Shown piece by piece: positions 1-7,118 of a stretch of DNA of 18,096 nucleotides. Where the stretch lies: contig JALWNR010000290.1 in assembly GCA_027083715.1 (NCBI GenBank), forward strand, positions 1 to 18,096, given 5' to 3'. The notes under the pieces are model-generated. The model had not been told where the DNA came from and searched no databases. It saw only the letters and a list, made by a program, of their open reading frames with translations. This DNA comes from Bacteroidales bacterium. Lineage in GTDB: Bacteria > Bacteroidota > Bacteroidia > Bacteroidales > NBLH01. The position numbers and the translations under genes are program-made. Within the stretch, counting starts at the first letter, position 1; each line of letters starts with the position of its first letter.

Positions 1-30
1 GTATTACTTCGTACCGATTGAACATTCAAT

Positions 31-56
31 ATAGTACAATTTATTGTACTATTTTC
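31..56 (+). terminator. Terminator-like hairpin
   Basis: ATAGTACAA (31-39) and TTGTACTAT (44-52) are perfect inverted repeats with a 4-nt loop, followed directly by TTTTC. This fits an intrinsic terminator for a + strand gene ending before the window. The stem is AT-rich, so the strength is uncertain. Confidence 0.45.
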
Positions 57-119
57 ATGTAACATCGGCATTACACAAGCTCTTAATGCAAACCTAAAAG
101 TCTATCGGCATTGTTTACT

Positions 120-172
120 CCCGAATACTTTCGGGGACTTGTCCCGAAAATCGGGATACTTTTACAAAGTAT
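120..172. repeat. REP-like palindrome cluster (CCCGA/TCGGG)
   Basis: Three hairpins lie end to end. CCCGA (120-124) pairs with TCGGG (131-135). TCCCGA (142-147) pairs with TCGGGA (151-156). ATACTTT (156-162) pairs with AAAGTAT (166-172). CCCGA and TCGGG alternate, so other pairings are possible, and ATACTTT is also present directly at 125-131. GC-rich palindromes of this kind are commonly dispersed in Bacteroidota spacers. Calling it a dispersed repeat is inference, because only one copy is in this window. Confidence 0.55.
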
Positions 173-273
173 TTAGGCGGGGTTTGGTATAAATGTTTTT
201 TTTTTGAATGGATTTGAGCTTAGAACCGGGCTAATATGCTTGTTGAATAGTTTTTAGATTCTTGCCGATGAGT

Positions 274-281
274 TATATTTG
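274..281 (+). promoter_or_regulatory. Candidate -7 box (TAnnTTTG) for the 328-4695 cluster
   Basis: TATATTTG matches the Bacteroidota -7 consensus TAnnTTTG exactly. It would place the transcription start about 40 nt before the ATG at 328. The expected -33 TTTG is present only as a T run (251-255), so the upstream half is weak. Confidence 0.45.
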
Positions 282-327
282 AGATGAATATAAATTTAAA
301 TTAATGTTTTAATATAAATTCCTGTTT

Positions 328-1095
328 ATGAAATCTTTTTTAACATTTACTTTACTACTGTTTATTTTCATTAATCCTTTTATGAGTATAGCACAAGATG
401 TAAATATTGAAATTACCGATTTAGTGATTGAAAATAATCAGTTGGTAATACACTACGATATTACCAAAGCTAAAAAGAAACAAACTTTTGAGGTTTGGCC
501 TGAAATTACTACGGCAAACGGAATGAAAATTAATGCTTCCTCGTTTAGTGGCGATTATGGCGAAGGAATTACAGCTGGTCTTGATAAAAAAATTATTTGG
601 GATTATAATGCTGATGGAGTTATTTTAAATGATAAAATTTATGTTGAAGTAAAAGCAAGCATGGCACTTTCTAAATCGGATATTAGTGTTGGCAGCGCCT
701 TACTGCTTTCGGCTATTGTGCCCGGATTAGGAATTACTAAAGTAAAAGGCAAAGGCTTACATTGGTTAATGGCTGTTCCTGTTTATCTTGCTGCTGCGGG
801 TGCTATTACTAATAATAATTTGGCTCAAGATAATTATAACAAATATTTAGGAGGGCATTTTGAAACACCGGAAGACGCAAGTGATATTTATAATAAAGCC
901 TTAGATGCTCAAAAACAGTCGCAAATGTTTACTTACTCGGCTATTGGTGTTTGGGCTTTAAATATGATTTGGACAGGCTTTGTAGCAAAGAAAAATAAAT
1001 CAGTGGCTTTGAATTACACTAAAAAGACAATTTTTTATACCGGTATCGACCCTAAAAATAAAACAGTAGGTTTTACCTTTAAATATCGCTTTTAA
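328..1095 (+). CDS. Secreted/membrane-anchored DUF5683-like protein
   Basis: A 255-aa protein with a signal peptide (residues 1-22, hydrophobic core then SIAQ). Residues about 25-112 form a beta-rich domain ending in GDYGEG...KKIIWDYNADG, a segment I associate with Bacteroidota envelope proteins found near caspase-like genes. Residues about 118-222 contain two hydrophobic segments (SALLLSAIVPGLGI... and SAIGVWALNMIWTGF) separated by a polar stretch with YNKYL. This layout recalls the DUF5683/outer-membrane 'SxxxPGLG' families. It is the first gene of a tight + strand cluster, with 19 nt before the caspase-like lipoprotein. No catalytic residues are visible. The role is unknown. It may anchor or present the neighbouring lipoproteins at the envelope, which is inference from position. 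The family link is by pattern only. Confidence 0.75.
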   Translation: MKSFLTFTLLLFIFINPFMSIAQDVNIEITDLVIENNQLVIHYDITKAKKKQTFEVWPEITTANGMKINASSFSGDYGEGITAGLDKKIIWDYNADGVILNDKIYVEVKASMALSKSDISVGSALLLSAIVPGLGITKVKGKGLHWLMAVPVYLAAAGAITNNNLAQDNYNKYLGGHFETPEDASDIYNKALDAQKQSQMFTYSAIGVWALNMIWTGFVAKKNKSVALNYTKKTIFYTGIDPKNKTVGFTFKYRF

Positions 1096-1114
1096 TTTTG
1101 ATAAATAAAAAATC

Positions 1115-2572
1115 ATGAGAAGATTAATCTATTTAATATCAATATTTTACTTAGCCGGTTGTAGTATGTTATCGGCACAAGAAAAAAGTATTACCATTAG
1201 TTCCGGCAAAAAGAGTATATACATTAATAATGCACCTAAATTAGTGATTAGCACAGTTCGATTAATAGATGAAAATGGCAATAATATAGCTGATGCCGGA
1301 GAAAATTGCAAATTAATTGTTGAGGTAAGTAATTTTGGTAAAAGTACTGCTAAAGCAGTAAGTGTTCTTACTCAACTAACAGGGGGAGTTACCGAATCGC
1401 TAACTTTTAGCCCTAATACATACCTTGGTAATATTGCACCTAAAGAAAGTAAGACCGCCGAAATTAAACTGGTAAGTGGTGTAAGCCTTGACGATGGAAT
1501 GGCTAAATTTGAATTTATTGCCCAAGAAGCCAATAATTATGATTCGCCTAAAAAAACTTTCGATTTACAGGTAAAGGCAAAAAATGTTCCTTTGGCGGTA
1601 AATTGGTATTATCCGGTAATGGAAAAAACTACGGTTAACGAAGGAACTTATACACTAAAAGCTTGTATTATTTCATCAAAACCCATTGTAAGTGCTGATA
1701 TTTTTGTAAACGGTCAAAAGTTAGAAAACACACGTGGATTTAAGTTACTTAAATCAAATACATGTAATAATTATTTGGAAAGAGAAATTACCCTGCAAAA
1801 AGGAGATAATAAAGTTAAAATTGTAGTAAAAAATACACAAAGTTCAGTAAGTTCCGAAGAGCGTGTTATTACTTACAGCGATGTGGAATACGAACACCGG
1901 CTGGCTTTGGTTATTGGAAACAGCAATTATAAATCAGCCCCTTTAAAAAATCCGCGTAATGATGCCCATGCAATGGCAGAAGCATTACGTAAACTGAATT
2001 TTGAAGTAATTGAAATTCTCGATGGCGATAAAAAATCAATGAAACAAGCTTTGCGCGATTTCTCAGACCGGCTGGAACAGCAAAAAGGGGTAGGCTTATT
2101 TTATTATGCGGGGCATGGTATTCAGGTAAAAGGCGATAACTATCTGGTGCCGGTAAATAACGATATCAAAGAAGAATATGATGTGCCCGACGAAGCCATT
2201 AACGTAAATACGGTTTTGGCTTATATGGAGTCGTCCGGAACGCGTATGAATATTGTTATTTTAGATGCTTGTCGCGATAATCCTTTCTTTACGCGCGAAT
2301 CCCGTTCAATGAGCAGAGGTTTGGCACAAATTTATGCTCAGGGTAGTGGGTCTATTATTGCCTTTGCTACGGCACCGGGTTCTGTTGCACAGGATGGAAG
2401 CGGCGAAAACGGACTTTACACCCAAGAATTGCTAAAAGCCATTCAAACACCCGGTTTGGAAATCGGTATGGTGTTCAGGAAAGTTTTAACCAGTGTTAAA
2501 AAACTGTCCGGCGGAAAACAAATTCCGTGGACAAACTCATCTATTGAAGGTGAATTTTATTTTTCAAAATAA
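1115..2572 (+). CDS. Caspase-like (peptidase C14) lipoprotein
   Basis: A 485-aa lipoprotein. The lipobox LAGC puts the lipidated cysteine at residue 16, so the protein is predicted to be membrane-anchored outside the cytoplasm. Residues about 41-155 look like a CARDB-type Ig-like domain (VEVSNFGKSTAKAVSV). Residues about 160-255 form a second beta-sandwich. Residues about 260-485 are a C14 caspase-fold peptidase: the strand LALVIGNSNY, then the catalytic His in YYAGHGIQ (H334), then the catalytic Cys in LDACRDNPF (C386), then FATAPG. Both dyad residues are present, so it should be active. Orthocaspases of this type usually cut after Arg or Lys, but no substrate can be read here. It sits between a DUF5683-like protein and an FN3/Kre9-like lipoprotein, with short gaps suggesting one transcript. 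The gene appears intact. Confidence 0.9.
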   Translation: MRRLIYLISIFYLAGCSMLSAQEKSITISSGKKSIYINNAPKLVISTVRLIDENGNNIADAGENCKLIVEVSNFGKSTAKAVSVLTQLTGGVTESLTFSPNTYLGNIAPKESKTAEIKLVSGVSLDDGMAKFEFIAQEANNYDSPKKTFDLQVKAKNVPLAVNWYYPVMEKTTVNEGTYTLKACIISSKPIVSADIFVNGQKLENTRGFKLLKSNTCNNYLEREITLQKGDNKVKIVVKNTQSSVSSEERVITYSDVEYEHRLALVIGNSNYKSAPLKNPRNDAHAMAEALRKLNFEVIEILDGDKKSMKQALRDFSDRLEQQKGVGLFYYAGHGIQVKGDNYLVPVNNDIKEEYDVPDEAINVNTVLAYMESSGTRMNIVILDACRDNPFFTRESRSMSRGLAQIYAQGSGSIIAFATAPGSVAQDGSGENGLYTQELLKAIQTPGLEIGMVFRKVLTSVKKLSGGKQIPWTNSSIEGEFYFSK

Positions 2573-2575
2573 ATA

Positions 2576-3863
2576 ATGATATTTAAACTAAATAACAATA
2601 AAAAAATTAGTTTTAAGTACTTTAAGTATCAGCATATTATTTGCTTTGTTTTTTGTTGCTTGCGAGCCTTTGGATATAAAAAAAATACCGATTTTACAAA
2701 CAGGAGAAGCTATTGATGTAACCTACTCTTCGGCAACAGTAAGTGGTTTGATAATTGATGCCCCCGGTGATGTACTGGAAATCGGACATTGTTATTCGCA
2801 AAATCCGAATCCTTCTGTTAACGATATTAAAATCCAAACCTTAAACGGCTTTAGACCAGGAGAATATATTTATACGCAAATAAATGATTTGGTACAAGGA
2901 TATACATATTACGTTAGGGCTTATGCCATTACCAATGATAATCAAGAATATTACGGAGATGAAATCAGTTTCCAACCGGGACCTTTCCCTGATGATTGGG
3001 GAATTACCGTTATTGAACCCCAAGATGGTGAATTTTGGCCTTTGGAAAAATCTAAAACAATTAGTTGGCAATCCAGCAATATCGATTCTTTTGTTGTTGG
3101 AATATATGATACTCAAATTAAACAAATGTTTTATGATGTGGGAAAAGTCTCTAGCGTTGAAGGGCAATATACTTATACAATTAATTTTACATTGCCCAAT
3201 GACGGAAAATTAACCGTAGGTTATGACTATGTTGTTCGAGTAATGGGGGTTAAATACGATCAATATTATGATTTTAAAGGGTTTCGTGCTACAAATCCGG
3301 TAATTAATCAAATATCTGAACCGAACTCAACATCTCGATGGAATAGAGGCCGTGAATATTCAATTGCATGGACAAGTAATGATATAGATGTAGTGGATAT
3401 TGATTTATATCAAGGGACTAATTTTGTTGCTGATATTGCGGATGGTCAGCCTGTTAATGGCGGAACTTATCCATGGGATATACCAATTACGGTCGAACCG
3501 GGCACAGGGTATAGTATTAAGATATCTTATACCGATTATCCTGAAGTTTATAAAATAAGTGATAGTTTTGAGATACTGGACAATGCTGTGATAAATGTTA
3601 CTGCACCGGCTAATTCTGAAACATTGGCAAAAGGTACTGCTTATACAATTAAATGGACAGATAATATTGAAGAGAATGTAACAATTGAGTTATGGCAAAA
3701 TGGTGCCTTAATTGAAACTATTGTAAGTGATATACCTAGTAACGGCACTTATTCTTGGACTCCTTCTTCCGTATTATCCACAGGAACAAATTATGTTATC
3801 TATATTAAATCGACTATTGATCCATTAATTTTTGGTGTAAGCGGAGTATTTTCAATAAATTAA
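2576..3863 (+). CDS. FN3/Kre9-like repeat lipoprotein with A7 frameshift in the signal peptide
   Basis: The main reading frame (open from 2592; first usable codon TTG at 2646) encodes one FN3-like domain (ATVSG...GHCYS...YYVRAYA) and then three tandem beta-sandwich repeats of the Kre9/Ser-Thr-rich GPI-anchored type, each with an IxWxS/TxN strand and a GxY/W turn. It ends one base before mqnD. An ATG at 2576, three bases after the previous stop, lies in another frame. Removing one A from the run of seven at 2600-2606 joins it to a classic lipoprotein signal (Lys-Lys, hydrophobic core, FVAC). Starting at TTG 2646 would leave only five residues before that Cys, too short for export. So the intact protein needs a one-base slip, a sequencing correction or an atypical start. 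Likely a surface-binding or structural partner of the caspase-like lipoprotein. Confidence 0.7.
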
Positions 3864-3864
3864 T

Positions 3865-4695
3865 ATGAAATTAAAATTAGGATTTTCAACCTGCCCGAAC
3901 GATACTTTTATTTTCGATGCCATGGTGCACGGGCGCATTGATACCGAAGGTCTTGAATTCGATTTGGTTTTGGCTGATGTTGAAGAATTAAATAAAGCGG
4001 CATTTGAACACGAAATAGACATAACAAAGCTTAGCTATCATGCCTATGCTTATGTGGCAAATAATTATTTGCTGCTCAATTCGGGAAGTGCTTTGGGCAA
4101 TAACAACGGTCCTTTACTGATTAGTAAACAAAAAATTTACCCTGATGAAGTAAATGATGTACGTATTGCTATTCCGGGCAGATACACCACCGCTAATTTA
4201 TTGTTAAGCATAGCTTATCCCGATGCAAAAAATAAAAAAGAATATTTGTTTTCAGATATTGAAGAAGTAGTTTTATCCGGCGAAATGGATGCCGGCTTAA
4301 TTATTCACGAAAACCGTTTTACTTATGCCGACAGAGGTTTAAAAAAGATTATGGATTTGGGCGAATTTTGGGAAACAAAAATGCAATTACCCATTCCTTT
4401 GGGGGGAATTGTGGTAAACCGGAAACTATCAAAAGAAGTGCAACAAAAAGTAAATCGTGTTTTACGCCGTAGTTTGGAATTTGCTTACGAAAATCCCAAT
4501 GCTGCCCTGCCTTTTATTAAGCAATATGCACAGGAAATGGATGAGGAAGTGATGTATAAACACATTAAACTTTATGTAAACGATTTTTCCTTAGATCTGG
4601 GCGATAAAGGCAAAAAAGCCATAAAAAGACTATACGAAACAGCTTCGGATTTAAACGTAATCCCTGAAATGCCAAAAGATATTTTTATTGAATAA
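3865..4695 (+). CDS. mqnD: 1,4-dihydroxy-6-naphthoate synthase (MqnD)
   Basis: A 276-aa cytoplasmic enzyme of the futalosine route to menaquinone. It converts cyclic dehypoxanthine futalosine to 1,4-dihydroxy-6-naphthoate. The sequence opens with the family signature LGFSTCPNDTFIF and has a periplasmic-binding-protein-like fold. The motif IHENRFTY carries His148, which matches the histidine proposed as catalytic in Thermus MqnD. Length is normal. The ATG lies one base after the stop of the upstream lipoprotein gene, so it is probably cotranscribed, although the functions are unrelated. The last 12 codons (VIPEMPKDIFIE, 4657-4695) recur in altered form at 6544-6582, just before tadA. This suggests that mqnD and tadA were once convergent neighbours and that the Fic segment came between them. 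Menaquinone by this route implies quinone-based respiration. Confidence 0.93.
   Translation: MKLKLGFSTCPNDTFIFDAMVHGRIDTEGLEFDLVLADVEELNKAAFEHEIDITKLSYHAYAYVANNYLLLNSGSALGNNNGPLLISKQKIYPDEVNDVRIAIPGRYTTANLLLSIAYPDAKNKKEYLFSDIEEVVLSGEMDAGLIIHENRFTYADRGLKKIMDLGEFWETKMQLPIPLGGIVVNRKLSKEVQQKVNRVLRRSLEFAYENPNAALPFIKQYAQEMDEEVMYKHIKLYVNDFSLDLGDKGKKAIKRLYETASDLNVIPEMPKDIFIE
4657..4695 (+). repeat. Direct repeat copy 1: mqnD 3' end
   Basis: These 39 bases, ending in the mqnD stop TAA, match 6544-6582 at 35 of 39 positions. The two copies bracket the Fic segment and lie 1887 bp apart. Confidence 0.85.
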
Positions 4696-4883
4696 CTTGA
4701 CTGTATAATTTCACAGAAAGTTATCATTTAAACTACTCTACTTTATTAACTTATGCTGCACTACGAAATGCAAAAAAAGAGATTAAATCATTTTTGATGC
4801 AAAATACAAAAATCAATAAATATTTGATAAAATAATTTTAGAAATAAGTTTTACAAAAGCATGGATTATCTTAAATCCGCAAT

Positions 4884-4959
4884 ACCTACGAGATTTTTTT
4901 CAAATTATAAGTAGGTTACAATCAAATCTATGCACCTATTTAGATGAAATCTCGTAGGT
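4884..4959. repeat. REP-like inverted repeat (ACCTACGAGATTT)
   Basis: ACCTACGAGATTT (4884-4896) and its exact complement AAATCTCGTAGGT (4947-4959) flank a 50-nt loop. The loop contains a smaller TAGGT/ACCTA pair (4912-4916 and 4934-4938). A further ACCTACG with a diverged tail follows at 4993-4999. The pattern resembles palindromic dispersed repeats I associate with Bacteroidota genomes. No transposase is present. Confidence 0.6.
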
Positions 4960-5177
4960 CTAAAACTATAAAATTCAGATGTTTGTAAAAAGACCTACGG
5001 AATTAAGGGATTATAAATTTACGGGAGCAACCACATTATAAACAACAGATGCCGCAAATTTAGAAAAAATGCTTTATGTTTTATTATTAGGGATAGTCCA
5101 TTGTTACCGCTAAACAAAAAAAGACGGTATAATGCGGAGATTAGAAATATAAACCCCGAAAAATATACTGTGAATAT

Positions 5178-5207
5178 TTTGTTTGCGGAGAATAATTATT
5201 ATATTTG
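5178..5207 (+). promoter_or_regulatory. fic promoter (TTTG / TAnnTTTG)
   Basis: The -7 box TATATTTG (5200-5207) matches TAnnTTTG exactly. A TTTG (5178-5181) lies 18 bases upstream, close to the usual -33 spacing. Transcription would start only a few bases before the ATG at 5217, giving an almost leaderless mRNA. Confidence 0.6.
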
Positions 5208-5229
5208 TCGCAAATTATGCGGAGAATAA
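5184..5229 (+). promoter_or_regulatory. Paired TGCGGAGAATAA repeats flanking the fic -7 box (putative operator)
   Basis: The 12-base sequence TGCGGAGAATAA occurs at 5184-5195, between the -33 and -7 boxes, and again at 5218-5229, overlapping the start codon. A partial third copy, TGCGGAGA, lies at 5133-5140. Perfect repeats 34 bases apart that straddle the -7 box are a plausible repressor site. The regulator could be Fic itself, which has a C-terminal winged-helix-like region. That link is inference. Confidence 0.5.
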
Positions 5230-6350
5230 AAGTTTACATACACGAACAAGATAATTGGCCTTACTTTACTTGGGATAATAAGAGCGTATTGCTGAAACTT
5301 GGCGAAACAAGAAACCTTCAGGGCAGATTATTGGGAAAAATGGAAACACTCGGTTTTGATTTACAAAATGAAGCCGTATTGGATACATTGACTTTAGATG
5401 TAATAAAATCATCAGAAATAGAAGGTGAATTTTTGGAAAGAGAACAAGTTCGTTCTTCAATTGCAAGAAGATTGGGGCTTGATATTGCAGGTTCTGTTTA
5501 TTCGGAAAGAAATGTTGAAGGAGTTGTAGAAATGATGTTAGATGCTACTCAACGATATGCAACACCACTAACTTCAGACAGATTATTTGATTGGCACGCT
5601 GCATTATTTCCAACTGGAAGAAGTAATATGTATAAAATTACCGTTGCCGGTTGGCGAAAAGATCCTATGCAAGTAGTTTCCGGAGCTATGGGAAAGGAGA
5701 AAGTGCATTATGAAGCCCCCAAACCCGAACTTGTTGCCCAAGAAATGGATAATTTTCTTTATTGGTTTGAAAATGAAAATGAATTAGATTTAGTGTTAAA
5801 AGCGGCTATAGCACATTTGTGGTTTTTAACAATTCATCCTTTTGATGATGGGAACGGAAGAATAGCAAGAGCCATTACCGATATGTTATTAGCACGTTCA
5901 GATAAAAGTGTTCAACGGTTTTATAGTATGTCTGCCCAAATTAGAGTTGAACGTAAAGAGTATTATAACATTTTAGAAAAAACACAAAAAGGACATTTGG
6001 ATATTACCGAATGGATATTATGGTTTTTAAATTGTTTAATTAATGCTATTAATGCAACAGAAGATATTTTATCAAAGGTACTGTATAAAGCAGAATTTTG
6101 GAAACTACATTCCACTACAATCCTTAATAAAAGACAGCAAAAAATGATAAATAAACTACTTGATGGATTTACCGGAAAGTTGACTTCTTCAAAATGGGCG
6201 AAAATAAATAAATGCTCTCAAGATACAGCTTTAAGAGATATACAAGACTTGATAAAGAAAAACATTTTACAGAAAGAAGCAAGTGGTGGAAGAAGTACAA
6301 ATTATGAATTAGTAAACATGCCAAGCGGTAACACGCAATATAAAAAATAG
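5217..6350 (+). CDS. Fic family AMP-transferase with DUF4172 N-terminus
   Basis: A 377-aa protein from ATG 5217. An in-frame TTG 12 bases earlier overlaps the -7 box and is unlikely to be the start. Residues about 5-85 match DUF4172 (WPYFTWD...). Within it SSEIEG (65-70) fits the inhibitory helix motif (S/T)xxxE(G/N), which normally blocks ATP gamma-phosphate binding. The Fic core carries HPFDDGNGRIAR with catalytic His207, so AMP transfer to a protein hydroxyl is expected. Residues about 300-370 look like a winged helix (NKRQQKMINKLL...TALRDIQDLIKKNIL...GGRSTNYEL), suggesting DNA binding. The gene stands alone, with its own promoter and operator-like repeats and no antitoxin gene beside it; inhibition is built in. 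It lies in an apparent insertion between mqnD and tadA. The target protein is unknown. Confidence 0.9.
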   Translation: MRRIKVYIHEQDNWPYFTWDNKSVLLKLGETRNLQGRLLGKMETLGFDLQNEAVLDTLTLDVIKSSEIEGEFLEREQVRSSIARRLGLDIAGSVYSERNVEGVVEMMLDATQRYATPLTSDRLFDWHAALFPTGRSNMYKITVAGWRKDPMQVVSGAMGKEKVHYEAPKPELVAQEMDNFLYWFENENELDLVLKAAIAHLWFLTIHPFDDGNGRIARAITDMLLARSDKSVQRFYSMSAQIRVERKEYYNILEKTQKGHLDITEWILWFLNCLINAINATEDILSKVLYKAEFWKLHSTTILNKRQQKMINKLLDGFTGKLTSSKWAKINKCSQDTALRDIQDLIKKNILQKEASGGRSTNYELVNMPSGNTQYKK

Positions 6351-6543
6351 GCAGATAGTGCTAAATATGAACGAATTAGTAATAAATTAAAAGATTGTGT
6401 TTCAAAATGCCTAACTTTTCATATTGCTAATCGTTAAACAAAATAACAAACTATTACAGAATATTTTATTTGTAAAATCATTGTTTTGTTTGTCAATAAG
6501 GTAATTAGAGTATGATTCCTCAAATTTGTCAATTTTTTGGAGT

Positions 6544-6582
6544 GTAATCCCTGAAATACCGGAAGATATTTTTATTGAATAG
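6544..6582 (+). pseudogene. Direct repeat copy 2: relic of the mqnD 3' end
   Basis: In the mqnD reading sense this reads VIPEIPEDIFIE then TAG, against VIPEMPKDIFIE then TAA in the intact gene. There are four base differences in 39. It ends one base before the tadA stop codon (6584). Upstream the frame is open only from 6505 and similarity fades before 6544. It is either the original gene end displaced by the Fic insertion or an imported end. Confidence 0.75.
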
Positions 6583-6583
6583 T

Positions 6584-7036
6584 TTATTTATTTCTTTTTC
6601 TTGCAAAAAAGTCTTTCAGTATTGATGCGCATTCTTGCGCCATAATTCCGGAAACTATTTCTGTTTTAGGATGCAGTAATTGAGGTTTGTATTTATTGTA
6701 GCCTCTTTTTTCATCATGGGCACCGTAAACAATTTTCCCGATTTGCGACCAGTTTAATGCCCCGGCGCACATCATGCAAGGTTCTAACGTTACATATAAA
6801 GTACATTCGTTTAGGTATTTGGCGCCAAGGTATTCAGCTGCTGCCGTTATTGCTTGCATTTCGGCATGTGCTGTTACATCATTCAGGGTCTCGGCAAGAT
6901 TATGTGCCTTGGCAATAATTTTGTTTCCCGAAACGATTATGGCACCTACCGGAATTTCATCGGCATCAAAAGCTTTCCGGGCTTCTTTTAAAGCCTCTTT
7001 CATAAAATATTCATCAGAAAAAAAAATATCAGACAT
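6584..7036 (-). CDS. tadA: tRNA-specific adenosine deaminase (TadA-like)
   Basis: A 150-aa cytoplasmic zinc deaminase of the cytidine-deaminase fold, expected to convert A34 to inosine in the anticodon of tRNA-Arg(ACG). Zinc ligands and the proton-shuttle glutamate are all visible: HAE (His57, Glu59) and PCMMC (Cys87, Cys90). The N-terminal EIPVGAIIV and C-terminal FFARKR segments match TadA. A guanine- or cytosine-deaminase role is less likely, given the DVTAHAE and EPCMMCAGAL context. It is convergent with the mqnD relic, whose stop lies one base from its own. A promoter-like TATTTTCGCAG lies 24 bases upstream of the start on the - strand (7060-7070), the same motif seen before aspS. Confidence 0.9.
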   Translation of the reverse strand: MSDIFFSDEYFMKEALKEARKAFDADEIPVGAIIVSGNKIIAKAHNLAETLNDVTAHAEMQAITAAAEYLGAKYLNECTLYVTLEPCMMCAGALNWSQIGKIVYGAHDEKRGYNKYKPQLLHPKTEIVSGIMAQECASILKDFFARKRNK

Positions 7037-7059
7037 ATCGGATTATTTAAACAATGACG

Positions 7060-7070
7060 CTGCGAAAATA
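7060..7070 (-). promoter_or_regulatory. Candidate tadA -7 region (TATTTTCGCAG)
   Basis: Read on the - strand, TATTTTCGCAG lies 24 bases before the tadA ATG. The same 11 bases occur before aspS (14954-14964). It resembles TAnnTTTG with one substitution. Confidence 0.35.
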
Positions 7071-7073
7071 ATC

Positions 7074-7099
7074 AAAAATGCCTGATAAACTTAGTCAGG
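7074..7099 (-). terminator. Terminator of the redox operon
   Basis: On the - strand, CCTGA and TCAGG (7095-7099 and 7081-7085) form a short stem with a 9-nt loop. Five T follow two bases later (7074-7078). It lies 20 bases after the stop of the last operon gene. The stem is short, so efficiency is uncertain. Confidence 0.5.
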
Positions 7100-7118
7100 A
7101 ATAAAAATACCTGTAATT

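Larger units (their letters stand above)
1..327. other. Noncoding region upstream of the lipoprotein/mqnD cluster
   Basis: I see no credible coding sequence here. The stretch holds a terminator-like hairpin (31-56), a cluster of GC-rich palindromes (120-172), a 10-base T run in the 190s and a Bacteroidota-type -7 box (274-281). A 9-bp direct repeat, ATCGGCATT, occurs at 64-72 and 104-112 and is probably incidental. Confidence 0.6.
4696..5216. other. Noncoding left flank of the Fic insertion
   Basis: No gene is supported in this AT-rich stretch. It holds a long-loop palindrome (4884-4959), a related half-site ACCTACG (4993-4999), a TGCGGAGA motif (5133-5140) and the fic promoter with its repeats. 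On the - strand near 5040 a short open stretch reads like a C-terminal tail (ASVVYNVVAPVNL then stop), but it is too short to assign. Confidence 0.5.

Noticed and set aside
64..112. Direct repeat ATCGGCATT at 64-72 and 104-112
   Set aside because: Nine bases, two copies and no linked element; compatible with chance.
2884..3213. Open frame of 109 codons on the + strand, and a - strand frame at 2841-3167
   Set aside because: Both lie inside the FN3/Kre9-like lipoprotein gene and have no family features.
5020..5065. Short - strand peptide tail (ASVVYNVVAPVNL then stop)
   Set aside because: Too short and without a start or homologous context; it cannot be called a gene relic.
5205..5216. Upstream TTG start for fic (MSQI before MRRIK)
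   Set aside because: The TTG overlaps the exact TAnnTTTG promoter box, and the ATG at 5217 gives the normal DUF4172 N-terminus.
6370..6435. Imperfect inverted repeat after fic (AACGAATTAGTAAT and ATTGCTAATCGTT)
   Set aside because: Mismatched, with a loop of about 39 bases and no T tract, so I do not call it a terminator.
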